Shown: piece by piece, positions 26,364-35,732 of the stretch | Position numbering within the stretch: position 1 is the stretch's first letter | Layout of the letters: the number at the start of each line of letters is the position of its first letter | Source of the DNA: Micromonospora radicis | GTDB taxonomy: Bacteria > Actinomycetota > Actinomycetes > Mycobacteriales > Micromonosporaceae | Assembly (NCBI RefSeq): GCF_003583405.1 | Contig: NZ_QXEC01000008.1 | Coordinates: 146,970 to 210,969, forward strand | Direction: 5' to 3' | DNA: 64,000 nucleotides | Notes under the pieces: generated by a model | What the model saw: only the letters and a program-made list of their open reading frames with translations | Database searches by the model: none | Told to the model about the DNA's origin: nothing | Made by a program: the position numbers and the translations under genes

Positions 26364-28182
26364 CGGGGAGGCGGAACGGCGGGAAGGTCGGGGTCGGCAC
26401 CACCGGACCGCCACCGCCACCGCCACCCCCGTCGCCGTCCGGCGGCGGAGTGGTCGGGTCGCCGGTCGGCGGCGTCGGGGTCGGCGGCTCCGGATCCTCC
26501 GGCTCCTCGACGGAGACGATGATCGTCACCTCGGAACCCTTGGTGCGCGGGGTGTTGGCGTTCGGCTTCTGGTCGACCACCTTGCCGGCGTCGGCGGCGG
26601 GTACCTCCGGGCCGATCTCCACGACCGGCCGGAAACCGGCGCTCTCCAGCTGGCTTCGCGCCGCGGACTCGGTCAGCCCCTCCACGTTCGGCACCGGCAC
26701 CACGTTGCCCCGGGAGACGGTCAGTTCGACCTTGCTGCCCTCCGCGACCTTCTCGCCCTCGGCCGGTGAGACCTCCAACACCTGGCCCTCGGTCGCGGCG
26801 TTGTTCACCAGCTTGATCTCGGGCGTCAGCTTGAGTTCCTTGAGCCGCTCCTCGGCGGACTGGCGGGTGCTGCCGACGAGCGAGGGGATGGTCACCTCGG
26901 GCTTGCCGCCGCAGAGCTGCACGGTGACCGTGCTGTTCGGGGCGGCCTGGTCACCGCCGGCGGGGCTCTGGTTGGTCACCCGGCCCTTGCGGCAGTCGGA
27001 GGTGAACACCTCGTCGCCGAGCGCCGGCTGGAAGCCGTCCGCCACGATCTGGTCGAACGCCTGCTGCTGGGTCATCCCGGTGACGGTCGGCACCGGCGCG
27101 TCCTCCGGTGGGCGCTCGTTGAGCAGCAGCGCGGCGACCAGGGCGATCACCGCGAGCACGCCGAGCGCGGCGAACATGGCGATCAGCCAGGAGGATGCGC
27201 GGCGCCGACGCGGGTCACCCACCCGGGCCGGGATCTGCCGGGTCTGGGTCGCCCCGGCCGACGGGTAGCCCGGGCCACTGGCCGCGGCCATCGCCACGGT
27301 CTCGTCCTCGCGCAGCACCGGCGTGGCGAGCACCGGCCGGCCGGCCGCCGCCCGGAGCAGGTCGGCGCGCATCTCGCCGGCGCTCTGGTAACGGTTGAGC
27401 GGGTTCTTCGACAGCGCCTTGAGCACGATCGCGTCGACCGCCGGGGTGACGTCCGGGTTGAGGTCACTCGGCGTCGGCGGCGCCTCCCGTACGTGCTGGT
27501 ACGCCACGCTGACCGGGCTGTCGCCGACGAACGGCGGATGCCCGCAGACCAGCTCGAACAGCACGCAGCCGGCCGCGTACACGTCGGACCGGGCGTCGAC
27601 CGCCTCGCCACGCGCCTGTTCCGGGGAGAGGTACTGCGCGGTGCCGATGACCGCGCTGGTCTGCGTCATCGTGGTAGCGCCGCTGGCCAACGCCCGGGCG
27701 ATGCCGAAGTCCATCACCTTGACCTGGCCGGTCTGGGTGAGCATCACGTTGCCGGGCTTGATGTCCCGGTGGATGATGCCGTGCCGGTGGCTGAACTCCA
27801 GGGCCGCGCAGATGTCGGCGGAGATCTCCAGCGCCCGCCGGGGCTGCAACCGGCCCTCGGCCCCGAGCACCTCCTTGAGGGTGCGCCCGTTCACGAACTC
27901 CATCACGATGAACGGGAGGGTTTCGCCGGTCGGCGCCTGCTCCTCACCGGTGTCGTAGACGGCGACGATCGCCGGGTGGTTCAGCGAGGCGGCGTTCTGT
28001 GCCTCCCGACGGAAGCGCATCTGGAAGGTGGCGTCCCGGGCCAGGTCGGCCCGGAGCATCTTTATCGCGACATCCCGGCCGAGCCTCAGGTCGCGACCGC
28101 GATGTACCTCGGCCATGCCGCCATACCCGAGCAGCTCGCCGACCTGGTACCTGCCACCGAGCAGGCGAGCCTGCGCTGTCAT
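26356..28182 (-). CDS. pknB: PASTA serine/threonine kinase PknB
   Basis: 608 residues from ATG at 28182, overlapping the pknA stop (ATGA). Kinase domain about 10-275: ATP Lys 41, HRDIKPGNV (Asp 140), DFG 158-160, activation-loop Thr 173 and Thr 175 in the MTQTSAVIGTAQYLSPEQ stretch that aligns with the mycobacterial autophosphorylation sites. Juxtamembrane motifs EDETVAMAA and TQTRQIP, one helix at about 330-353, then three PASTA repeats (M. tuberculosis has four) and a Pro/Gly-rich outer tail. Senses muropeptide or lipid II outside and phosphorylates cell-wall and division proteins. Counteracted by PstP. Confidence 0.96.
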   Translation of the reverse strand: MTAQARLLGGRYQVGELLGYGGMAEVHRGRDLRLGRDVAIKMLRADLARDATFQMRFRREAQNAASLNHPAIVAVYDTGEEQAPTGETLPFIVMEFVNGRTLKEVLGAEGRLQPRRALEISADICAALEFSHRHGIIHRDIKPGNVMLTQTGQVKVMDFGIARALASGATTMTQTSAVIGTAQYLSPEQARGEAVDARSDVYAAGCVLFELVCGHPPFVGDSPVSVAYQHVREAPPTPSDLNPDVTPAVDAIVLKALSKNPLNRYQSAGEMRADLLRAAAGRPVLATPVLREDETVAMAAASGPGYPSAGATQTRQIPARVGDPRRRRASSWLIAMFAALGVLAVIALVAALLLNERPPEDAPVPTVTGMTQQQAFDQIVADGFQPALGDEVFTSDCRKGRVTNQSPAGGDQAAPNSTVTVQLCGGKPEVTIPSLVGSTRQSAEERLKELKLTPEIKLVNNAATEGQVLEVSPAEGEKVAEGSKVELTVSRGNVVPVPNVEGLTESAARSQLESAGFRPVVEIGPEVPAADAGKVVDQKPNANTPRTKGSEVTIIVSVEEPEDPEPPTPTPPTGDPTTPPPDGDGGGGGGGGPVVPTPTFPPFRLPGE

Positions 28183-29570
28183 CGCGTCCGTCGTCCTTCA
28201 CTCGTCGTCGTCTCGTCGCCGCCGGATCGGGGCTGATCCAGTCGACGGTACGCCGTACCGACCGAATCGTCTCGTCCGTCCGGCCGCAGCGCGTCGGACG
28301 TCACCGCGGACCCGACGAACGTGCCGGCGGGCATGCCGGCGTTGGTGCTGTTCCGGAATTTGTAGGAAACCACGCCGGAGCAGAGCACCACCAGTGCGCC
28401 GAGCAGGATGGCCAGGAGCACCATTCCGGTACGTGATCGCCGGGGCGCCGGACGTAACTGGCTGGGCTGTGGGGCGTACCCCGAGGGAACCGTGGCCGCA
28501 CCGCGCGGGTACCCGGTCACCGCGGGCGCGACCGTCGTCGGACGCGGTGGCTGCGCCACCGGCGGGCGGGCCGGTGAGTGCGCCGCCATCGGCCGGTGGC
28601 CCGCCGCCGGGGCGTGCGGCATGGCGTGCCCGGCCGCCGGCGAGTGCGGCGCGGCCGGCGGACGCGGTGGCTGCGGCACCTGGGCCCGGCCGGGGGCCGG
28701 TGAGGCGGGCGCGGCCGAGATCGGTGCCGCGCCGCCGGACCGGGCCTGCCGGGACAGCGAGGTCTTCAACTGCCGGGCGGCGCCGGCCAACGCGGCGGAA
28801 GTCGGCCACCGATCCTTCGGATCCTTGGCCATCGCCCGCTCGACCAGGGCGCAGACCTGCGGCGGGATGTCGGACGGCAGCGGTCGCGGGGTCTCCCGGA
28901 CGTGTCGCATCGCGATGTCGAGGGGGTTGTCGCCCTCGAACGGCCGGCGCCCGGCCAGGCACTGGTACGCGACCACACCGAGCGCGTACACGTCGGAGGC
29001 GGGGGTGGCGACCTGGCCGGTGGCCTGCTCCGGCGAGATGTACGAGGCGGTGCCGAGCACCGAGCCGGCCGCGGTGAGCTGGCCGACCAGCTCCGAGCGG
29101 GCGATGCCGAAGTCGGTCAGCACCAGCGTGCCGTTGGGCCGGACCAGCAGGTTGCCGGGCTTCACGTCCCGGTGCACGATCCCCTTGAGGTGTGCGGCGT
29201 GCAGGGCGTCCGCGGCCTGCGCGACGAGCGCCATGGTCCGGGCCGGGGTGAGCCGGCCGACCCGGCTGAGGGTGGCCGAGAGCGGATCGCCCTCGACGTA
29301 CTCCATCACCAGGAAGGCGATGTGCTGGTCGTTGCCGAAGTCGTAGACGTCCACCACGCCCGGGTGGTTGATCGTCGCCATGGTGCGGGCCTCGCCGCGG
29401 AACCGCTCCGCGAAGCCCGGCTCGTCCAGCAACGCCGGGAGCAGGCTCTTGACCGCGACGGTACGCCCCAACACCTGGTCGGTGCCGCGCCAGACGTCGC
29501 CCATGCCGCCGCTGGCGATCCGTTCGTCGAGACGGTACCGGTTGCCGAGTTGTACGCCCGGACTGAGCAT
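28179..29570 (-). CDS. pknA: Serine/threonine kinase PknA
   Basis: 463 residues from ATG at 29570. Kinase domain about 10-270 with ATP Lys 41, HRDVKPGNLLV, DFGIARSE and GTASYISPEQA; a long Pro/Ala-rich juxtamembrane region (about 290-385), one helix near residue 390-410 and a short outer tail of 50 residues. No PASTA repeat. In actinobacteria PknA works with PknB to phosphorylate Wag31, FtsZ and others. Overlaps pknB by 4 bases and follows pbpA by one base, so it is tightly cotranscribed. Confidence 0.96.
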   Translation of the reverse strand: MLSPGVQLGNRYRLDERIASGGMGDVWRGTDQVLGRTVAVKSLLPALLDEPGFAERFRGEARTMATINHPGVVDVYDFGNDQHIAFLVMEYVEGDPLSATLSRVGRLTPARTMALVAQAADALHAAHLKGIVHRDVKPGNLLVRPNGTLVLTDFGIARSELVGQLTAAGSVLGTASYISPEQATGQVATPASDVYALGVVAYQCLAGRRPFEGDNPLDIAMRHVRETPRPLPSDIPPQVCALVERAMAKDPKDRWPTSAALAGAARQLKTSLSRQARSGGAAPISAAPASPAPGRAQVPQPPRPPAAPHSPAAGHAMPHAPAAGHRPMAAHSPARPPVAQPPRPTTVAPAVTGYPRGAATVPSGYAPQPSQLRPAPRRSRTGMVLLAILLGALVVLCSGVVSYKFRNSTNAGMPAGTFVGSAVTSDALRPDGRDDSVGTAYRRLDQPRSGGDETTTSEGRRTR

Positions 29571-29571
29571 G

Positions 29572-31077
29572 TCAGCGCCCCCCGGGGTCGGTGATGGCGG
29601 CGCGCATGATCTGCCCGGCGATCCGGGCGGCCTCGGCGCTGCCGCCGCTGCCGGCCTCCTCGAGCACCACGCAGACCGCCGAGACGGGGTTGCCGTCGGA
29701 GTCCAGTGCGAAGCCGATGAACCAGCCGTGGTCGGGCCGGTCCGGCGCGGACTGCGCGGTGCCGGTCTTGCCGCCGACGGTGTAGCCGTTGATCGCCGCG
29801 TTGCGGCCGGTGCCGTTGCGCACCACGCTGACCATCATCTCCCGCAGGTCGGCAGCGACCTGGCCGTTGACCGGCCGGCGCAGCTCACGCGGGTTCGCGG
29901 TGTCGTAGACGGTGGTGCGGTCCGGGGCGAGCAGCTGGCGCACCAGGTACGGCCGCATCTGGCTGCCGTTGTTGGCCACCGCCGCGGCGATCATGGCCCC
30001 CTCCAGCGGGGTCATCCGCACGTCGCGCTGCCCGATCGAGGACTGGGCCAACGCCGCCGGGTCGGCACCGCCGTCGGGGTTCTGCATGTCTCCGGTACGG
30101 CTGGCCGCCACGCCGTGACCGCCCTCGCCGAGCCGGCCGACGGTCAGGTCGTCCTGCTCGAAGCCGAAGTCCTGGGCCTTCTTCTTGATCACCTCTGGGC
30201 CGAGCTGCACGCCGAGCTTTGCGAAGCCGGTGTTGCAGGAGTCGGTGACCGCCTTCATCAGGGTCACCTGGGCCTGGGGGCAGATCGACGGCGCCGCGTT
30301 GGTGATCGACTCACCGGAGGTGGGCGGGGTGTAGCTCGGGCCGGCCGAGATGTTCGTGTCCTTGCCGATGCCGTTCTCCAACGCCGCCGCGGCCACCACG
30401 ATCTTGAAGGTGGAACCCGGCGGCAACACCTCGGCAAGCGCCCGGTTCCGCAGCGGACGGCCCGCGTCCTGCTCCAGCTTGTTGTACGCCGCCGACGCCT
30501 CGTTGGTGCTGTGACTGGCCAGCGGGTTCGGGTCGTAGCTGGGTATGGAGACCAGGGCCTGCACGGCACCGGAACGCGGATCGATGGCGATCGCCGCACC
30601 CTTGGTCGCACCCCGGTTGTTGTTGCGCAGCTGGTCGTACGCGACGTCCTGGGCACGCGGGGAGAGGGTGAGCAGCACGTTGCCGCCGGCGGTGCGGTCG
30701 CCGGTGAACATGTCCTTGATCCGGTTGGCGAAGAGCTTGTCACTGGTGCCGGCGAGGAAGTCGTTCTCGGACTTCTCGATCCCGGTGTCGGCGAGGTTGA
30801 CCGGCTTGTAGCCGAGCACGTGGGCGTACTTGGCCCCACCCGGGTAGGTACGCAGGAAGGTCAGCTCACCGTCGGTCTCCTTGCTGACCGCCAGCGCGGT
30901 GCCGCCCGCCTCGATGTTGCCCCGGCGGCGCTCGTACTCGGCTACCTGGACCCGACCGTTGTAGTCGCTGGTTCGGTACTCGTCGGCCTTGTACGCCTGG
31001 ATCCAGTTCAGGTTCGCGAAGAGCAGCCCGAACAGGACGATGACGACGACGCCGACCCGGCGCAGGGGTGCGTTCAC
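29572..31077 (-). CDS. pbpA: Penicillin-binding protein PbpA (class B transpeptidase)
   Basis: 501 residues from ATG at 31077 (overlaps rodA stop as ATGA). N-terminal helix about 8-25, PBP dimer domain, and transpeptidase domain with PPGSTFKIVVAAAAL (SxxK Ser about residue 220), DSCN (SxN) and VGGKTGTAQSA (KTG). Cross-links peptidoglycan; needed for polar growth or division with RodA in M. tuberculosis (Rv0016c). Confidence 0.96.
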   Translation of the reverse strand: MNAPLRRVGVVVIVLFGLLFANLNWIQAYKADEYRTSDYNGRVQVAEYERRRGNIEAGGTALAVSKETDGELTFLRTYPGGAKYAHVLGYKPVNLADTGIEKSENDFLAGTSDKLFANRIKDMFTGDRTAGGNVLLTLSPRAQDVAYDQLRNNNRGATKGAAIAIDPRSGAVQALVSIPSYDPNPLASHSTNEASAAYNKLEQDAGRPLRNRALAEVLPPGSTFKIVVAAAALENGIGKDTNISAGPSYTPPTSGESITNAAPSICPQAQVTLMKAVTDSCNTGFAKLGVQLGPEVIKKKAQDFGFEQDDLTVGRLGEGGHGVAASRTGDMQNPDGGADPAALAQSSIGQRDVRMTPLEGAMIAAAVANNGSQMRPYLVRQLLAPDRTTVYDTANPRELRRPVNGQVAADLREMMVSVVRNGTGRNAAINGYTVGGKTGTAQSAPDRPDHGWFIGFALDSDGNPVSAVCVVLEEAGSGGSAEAARIAGQIMRAAITDPGGR

Positions 31078-32564
31078 GGCCTGATCACCTCCGTGGGGGC
31101 ACCGTGCAGCTGCTCGGGCGGTCCGCCGGAGGGGCGGTTCACCTTGCCGCCGACGCCGGTCACCGGGCGGCGCCCGGCATCGGAGACCCGCAGCAGCACC
31201 GCGATGAGCAGCCAGTTGGCCATCAGCGACGAGCCACCGGCGGAGAGGAACGGGGTGGTCTGGCCGGTGAGCGGGATGAGCTTGCTGATCCCCCCGACGA
31301 TCACGAAGACCTGCAACCCGAGGGTGAACGCCAGACCACCGGCGAGCAGCTTGCCGAACGAGTCCCGCACCGCCAGGGCGGCCCGCAGCCCCCGCTGGAC
31401 GATCAGCAGGTAGATCATCAGCAGCGCGGAGAGACCGAACAGGCCGATCTCCTCGCCGATGCCGGCGAAGATGAAGTCGTTCTGCACCTCGGGCAGCAGC
31501 AGCGGCTGTCCACCGCCCGGCCCGGCACCGAAGAGCCCGCCGGTGCCCAGCGCCAGCAGGCCCTGCACCAACTGGTAGCCCTTGTTGTACGGGTCGCCGA
31601 ACGGGTCCAGCCAGATGTCGGCGCGAACCGAGAAGTTGAGGAACGGCCCGCCGACCGTGCTGCCGAGGAAGTACGCGAGGTAGGCGCCGCCGAAGAAGAG
31701 GACCAGGCCGATGAGCAGCCAGCTGACCCGTTCGGTGGCGATGTAGACCGTCGCCACGAACATGCCGAAGTAGAGCAGCGAGGTGCCCAGGTCCTTCTCG
31801 AAGACCAGGACCAGCAGGCTGATCACCCAGACCACCAGCACCGGGCCGAGGTCCCGCCCGCGCGGGAAGTCGATGCCGAGGAACCGGTGGCTGGCCAGCG
31901 ACAGCACCTCGCGCTTGCGGACCAGGTAGTAGGCGAAGAAGACCAACAGGGCGAGCTTGGCGAACTCACCCGGCTGGATGGAGAAGCTGCCGATCCGCAC
32001 CCAGAGCTTCGCGCCGTTGATCTCGGAGATGCTCGCCGGCAGCACCGCCGGCAGCATGACCAACACGATGCCGGCCAGGCCCAGGGTGTACGCGTACCGG
32101 GAGATCGACCGGTGGTCGCGCATCAGGGCCAACAGCCCGGCCGCGAGCATCACCGACACCAGCGTCCAGGCCAGCTGCCGACCGCCGATACCGGCGAAGA
32201 TGGCCAGCTCCGCCCGGTCGGCCGGGGCCGCGTTGGCCAGGTCGAGCCGCCGCAGGAAGCCGACCCCGAGGCCGTTGAGCAACGCCACCGCCGGCAGCAG
32301 GGCCGGGTCGGCGAACGGCGCCAGGAACCGGATCACCAGGTGCATGCCGAGGAACACCGCGGCGAGCGCGGCGGCCGGCACCCAGAAGTCCGGGGTGACC
32401 GTGTCGAGCACGTTCGCCTCGACCATCGCCCCGTACGCGGCGACCAGCGCCATCGCCAGCAGCAACAACGACAGCTCGGCGTTGCGCCGGGACCGGGCCA
32501 GGCGTACGCCGGGTCGCTCGCCCGCGGTCGCGGGCGAGGTAGCCGGGGTGGCCGGTGCGGTCAC
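31074..32564 (-). CDS. rodA: RodA/FtsW-family lipid II glycosyltransferase
   Basis: 496 residues from GTG at 32564, about 12 hydrophobic segments; motifs QLAWTLVSVMLAAG, KLALLVFFAYYLVRKREVL and FLSAGGSSLMANWLLIAVLLR mark the SEDS family. Polymerises lipid II for the transpeptidase PbpA encoded next. Only 28 bases separate it from pstP. Confidence 0.95.
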   Translation of the reverse strand: MTAPATPATSPATAGERPGVRLARSRRNAELSLLLLAMALVAAYGAMVEANVLDTVTPDFWVPAAALAAVFLGMHLVIRFLAPFADPALLPAVALLNGLGVGFLRRLDLANAAPADRAELAIFAGIGGRQLAWTLVSVMLAAGLLALMRDHRSISRYAYTLGLAGIVLVMLPAVLPASISEINGAKLWVRIGSFSIQPGEFAKLALLVFFAYYLVRKREVLSLASHRFLGIDFPRGRDLGPVLVVWVISLLVLVFEKDLGTSLLYFGMFVATVYIATERVSWLLIGLVLFFGGAYLAYFLGSTVGGPFLNFSVRADIWLDPFGDPYNKGYQLVQGLLALGTGGLFGAGPGGGQPLLLPEVQNDFIFAGIGEEIGLFGLSALLMIYLLIVQRGLRAALAVRDSFGKLLAGGLAFTLGLQVFVIVGGISKLIPLTGQTTPFLSAGGSSLMANWLLIAVLLRVSDAGRRPVTGVGGKVNRPSGGPPEQLHGAPTEVIRP

Positions 32565-32592
32565 GATCGTCCTCGGGTCGGGTAGCGGGCGC

Positions 32593-34029
32593 CTACTCGG
32601 GCGACCGGCAGGCCGCCGGGTCGACCGTGGGCAGGAAGGCGTCGGTGGGCGTGGCGTCCGCGAGGTCCGTCGGCGAGGCCACGGCGCCGCCGGGCGACGG
32701 CGAGCCGCTGCTCACCGGCGACGGGGAGCCAGCCGGTGCGGCCGGCGGCGGCGAGGACAGTTCCACCGTGGGAGACGGACTCGGCGTCGGGCCCGGGGTG
32801 GGCGGACAGATCGGCTTCAGGTTGACGTTGGCCGGACTGTCCATCGTCAGTTCCGCCAGCCGGCGTTCCGCGTCCGGCTCACTGCGGGCCGGGATGCCCT
32901 GCTTGACCTGCTCCTGCGCGGCGAGGGTGAGGTCGTCCAGCTGGGCGGAGCTGCGTGAGTGCACGCTGGAGAGGTCCATGCCGGCGATCTGGCCCTGGAT
33001 GCCACGGAACACGGCCACCTGGCCGTCGTCGGTCGCCCCGACGTAGTACTGCCGCTGGGTGTAGCTCCAGCCGGCGAAGACGCCACCGCCGACGATCACC
33101 AGCAGCGCGGTGGTCATCGCCAGGGCTCGCAGCGGTCGGCGACGGGCCTCCGGCTCGTCGTCGCCGTTGCCGGCGGGCTCCTCCGGTGCGGGGGGCCGGG
33201 GAGCGGAGAGCGCCGAGGCGCGCGCGGCCGGGGTGGAGACGTCGGCCGAGGTCGCCATGCCCCGGTCCCGGGCCGCCGCACCACCGACGATCGGGGCCGC
33301 CTCGACGATGTCCCGGTCGGTGGCGTCCGCGATGATCACCGTGATGTTGTCCGGACCGCCGCCGCGCAGGGCGAGCTGCACGAGCCGTTCCACGCACTGC
33401 TGCGGGTCGGCGTACTCGCGCATGGTCTCGCCGATCGTCTCCGCGCTGACCACGCCGGACAGGCCGTCCGAACAGATCAGGTAGCGATCACCGGGCAGCA
33501 CCTGCCGGACCGAGTACTCCGGGTCGATGTCCCGGCCGTCCAGCGCCCGGGTGAGCAGCGAGCGCTGGGGGTGACTGCTCGCCTCCTCCGGGCTGATCCG
33601 GCCTTCGTCGACCAGCATCTGGACGTAGGTGTCGTCCTTGGTGATCTGCGCGAACTCACCCTCGCGCAGCAGGTAGGCCCGCGAGTCACCGATGTGGACC
33701 ATGCCCAGCTTGCTGCCGGAGAAGAGGGTCGCGGTGAGCGTGGTGCCCATCCCCTCCAGCTGCGGGTTGGCGTCCACGGTGTCGCGGAGTTGTTGGTTGG
33801 CGGTGCCCACGGCGGAGCGCAGCGCGTCGACCAGGGCGTCACCGGGGACGTCCTCGTCCAGTGGCGCCATGGCACCGATGACGATGTTGCTGGCGACGTC
33901 ACCGGCGGCCATGCCGCCCATGCCGTCGGCGACGGCGAGTAGCCGCGGTCCGGCGTAGACGGAATCCTGATTACCGTCTCGGATCAGACCGCGGTCGCTG
34001 TGGGCCGCGTAGCGCAGGGTCAGAGTCAT
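32593..34029 (-). CDS. pstP: PP2C phosphatase PstP
   Basis: 478 residues from ATG at 34029. N-terminal PP2C catalytic domain (1-235): YAAHSDRGLIRDGNQDSVY, VADGMGGMAAGDVAS, GDSRAYLLREGEF, SDGLSGVVS and RGGPDNITVIIADA bind the metal ions. One helix at about 300-322, outer domain with conserved Arg/Lys patches and a long Pro/Ser-rich C terminus (410-478). Reverses PknA/PknB phosphorylation; overlaps fhaB by 4 bases. Confidence 0.96.
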   Translation of the reverse strand: MTLTLRYAAHSDRGLIRDGNQDSVYAGPRLLAVADGMGGMAAGDVASNIVIGAMAPLDEDVPGDALVDALRSAVGTANQQLRDTVDANPQLEGMGTTLTATLFSGSKLGMVHIGDSRAYLLREGEFAQITKDDTYVQMLVDEGRISPEEASSHPQRSLLTRALDGRDIDPEYSVRQVLPGDRYLICSDGLSGVVSAETIGETMREYADPQQCVERLVQLALRGGGPDNITVIIADATDRDIVEAAPIVGGAAARDRGMATSADVSTPAARASALSAPRPPAPEEPAGNGDDEPEARRRPLRALAMTTALLVIVGGGVFAGWSYTQRQYYVGATDDGQVAVFRGIQGQIAGMDLSSVHSRSSAQLDDLTLAAQEQVKQGIPARSEPDAERRLAELTMDSPANVNLKPICPPTPGPTPSPSPTVELSSPPPAAPAGSPSPVSSGSPSPGGAVASPTDLADATPTDAFLPTVDPAACRSPE

Positions 34030-34514
34030 GGCCGTAATTCGAGAGAGGTGCGGCCGATCCGGATCGGCACGCCGAGGGGTACGGGGGTCGGTCCGGTGAC
34101 CTTAGCGCGATCCAGGTACGTCCCGTTAGTCGAACCGAGGTCCTCCACGAACCATTGCCCGTCACGGGGCACGAGCCGGGCGTGTCGCGCGGAGGCGTAG
34201 TCGTCGGTGATGACGAGGGTGGAATCCTCGGCCCGACCGATGGTTATCTGTGCCTCACCCAGCGTGATCCTGGTGCCGGCCAGTTGCCCGGCGGTCACCA
34301 CCAACTGGTGTGCCGCCCGACCCCGCTTCACCTTCGCCGGCTTCGCCGTCGCCTGGCCGGTCGACGCGCCCACCGTTCGGGGCGCGGCCACCAACCGGCC
34401 GGACCGGGCTCCGGCGAAGAGATCCCGCCGGATGACGCCGACCACCGTGAAGACGAAGATCCACAGCAGGATGAGGAATCCGAACCGGGCGACGGTGATG
34501 ACGAGTTCCGGCAA
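34026..34514 (-). CDS. fhaB: FHA-domain membrane protein FhaB/FipA
   Basis: 162 residues from a TTG at 34514; alternatives were not seen, as the next upstream codon is in fhaA's stop. Helix about 8-28 ([21 protein letters not shown]), then the FHA domain 85-160 with [25 protein letters not shown] (Arg/Ser/His contacts) and [11 protein letters not shown]. Binds phospho-Thr on FtsZ-associated partners and PknA targets in mycobacteria. Confidence 0.94.
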   Translation of the reverse strand: MPELVITVARFGFLILLWIFVFTVVGVIRRDLFAGARSGRLVAAPRTVGASTGQATAKPAKVKRGRAAHQLVVTAGQLAGTRITLGEAQITIGRAEDSTLVITDDYASARHARLVPRDGQWFVEDLGSTNGTYLDRAKVTGPTPVPLGVPIRIGRTSLELRP

Positions 34515-34520
34515 GGCGGA

Positions 34521-35282
34521 TCAGCCGTCCACGCGGAAGGTCAGGGTGGTGGTGCCGAGCTGGATCATGTCGCCGGGGTTGAGCGCCACGGCGGAGACCC
34601 GCTGGCCGTTGACCATGGTGCCGTTGGTCGACCCGAGGTCGGTCAGCACGACCTGGCCGCCGTCGAAGTCCAGCCGGGCGTGTCGGCGGGAGATGCCGAC
34701 GTCCGGCAGCCGCAGGTTCGCCTGGTCGCCGCGACCGATCACGGTCGAGCCCATCTGCAGCGGGTAGGTGCGACCGTCACCGGAGACCAGTCGGACGTTG
34801 CGCCCACCGCCGTGTCCCGGCGGCGGGCCGTAGCCGCCACCCTGGTCGTACGACGGGTATCCGGGCGGGCCGGCGTCGTAGCCGGGCGCCGAGACCGGGG
34901 CGACCTCGCCACCGGTGTAGACCTCGGCGGTCACCCGGAACATGCCGGTGTCCAACCCTTCGCCGCGCTCGATCTCGACGATCACGTCGCCGTAGACCGT
35001 CCACGCCTGTTCGCCGATGAACTCCGCCTGCGACTGGGCCAGTTCCTGGGCCAGCGCGGCGGCGTACGGCGCCAGCCGACTGTGGTCGTACGGCGAGAGA
35101 TCGATCACGTAGCGGTTCGGCACCAACGTGCGCCCACCAGCCAGGATGGCCTTGTGCGCCTCGGCCTCCCGCTGCATGGCGTTGAGGATCTCCACGGGGT
35201 GCACGACCCCTTTGAAGACCTTGGCGAAGGCCCCTTCGACCAGGCCTTCCAGACGCTTCTCGAAGCGTTGCAGCACGCTCAC
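34521..35282 (-). CDS. fhaA: FHA-domain protein FhaA
   Basis: 253 residues from GTG at 35282 (GGAGGA 6 bases upstream); earlier in-frame codons overlap the tRNA promoter region. N-terminal DUF3662 domain about 1-120 starting [19 protein letters not shown], a short Gly/Pro/Tyr-rich linker (much shorter than in M. tuberculosis FhaA), and C-terminal FHA domain 165-250 with [22 protein letters not shown] and [13 protein letters not shown]. Bridges PknB to lipid II flippase MviN-type partners in mycobacteria. First gene of the seven-gene operon. Confidence 0.95.
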   Translation of the reverse strand: MSVLQRFEKRLEGLVEGAFAKVFKGVVHPVEILNAMQREAEAHKAILAGGRTLVPNRYVIDLSPYDHSRLAPYAAALAQELAQSQAEFIGEQAWTVYGDVIVEIERGEGLDTGMFRVTAEVYTGGEVAPVSAPGYDAGPPGYPSYDQGGGYGPPPGHGGGRNVRLVSGDGRTYPLQMGSTVIGRGDQANLRLPDVGISRRHARLDFDGGQVVLTDLGSTNGTMVNGQRVSAVALNPGDMIQLGTTTLTFRVDG

Positions 35283-35434
35283 CGGCTCCTCCTCGGGTCC
35301 CGAGGACATGATGGTATCGGTCCAGAGCGCACGCAGCTCACACGCCGCTCGGCCGGCAGGCCACGCCTCGTTCGGACGGCTCGGGATTGTCGTGCTACTC
35401 TTTCGTCCGCCACGAACGGTAACCGCTGCGAGCA

Positions 35435-35449
35435 GCGAATGCCATTCGC
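35435..35449. promoter_or_regulatory. Palindrome upstream of fhaA
   Basis: GCGAATG-C-CATTCGC is a perfect 7+7 inverted repeat about 150 bases ahead of fhaA and 90 ahead of tRNA-Leu. Candidate operator; no known regulator match. Confidence 0.35.
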
Positions 35450-35537
35450 GGCACCAGACCAAGGTCACGTAATCTGGCCGAGGCCCGCTGGCGACCAGCG
35501 GCGTCGGCACCGACTACGCTGGTCGGGGTCATGCCAC

Positions 35538-35623
35538 GGGGAAGTGGCGGAATGGCAGACGCGCACGGTTCAGGTCCGTGTGCCCGAAAGGGCGTGGGGG
35601 TTCAACTCCCCCCTTCCCCACCA
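35538..35623 (+). tRNA. tRNA-Leu (anticodon CAG)
   Basis: Acceptor GGGGAAG/CTTCCCC, anticodon stem CACGG/CCGTG with loop TTCAGGT (anticodon CAG), long variable arm (TGCCCGAAAGGGCG), T-loop GTTCAACTC, discriminator A and encoded CCA. M. tuberculosis leuT lies at the same place next to fhaA. Confidence 0.96.
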
Positions 35624-35629
35624 GAAGTC

Positions 35630-35657
35630 GAGGGCTCCGCTGGTCAGCGGGGCCCTC
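35630..35657 (+). terminator. tRNA-Leu terminator
   Basis: GAGGGC-T-CCGCT pairs with AGCGG-G-GCCCTC around a 4-base loop, 7 bases after the tRNA. Confidence 0.7.
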
Positions 35658-35732
35658 GTCGCAGTATGGGGTCATACCGAACGTCACGCTATGCTTCGCT
35701 GGTTTCTGCCTTCGATGGACCAGGAGTGGCTC

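Noticed and set aside
29368..31413. Long open frame (about 680 codons) on the plus strand opposite pbpA
   Set aside because: Low-complexity, Arg/Gly/Val-rich product without motifs; pbpA on the other strand has full catalytic motifs. High GC produces such shadow frames.
31068..32585. 505-codon open frame opposite rodA
   Set aside because: Gln/Glu/Arg-rich antisense translation of membrane helices; no family match. rodA is clearly coding.
26356..35282. Claim that oriC lies inside the window
   Set aside because: The kinase-FHA block is origin-proximal in mycobacteria, but no dnaA, DnaA-box cluster or dnaN was seen here.
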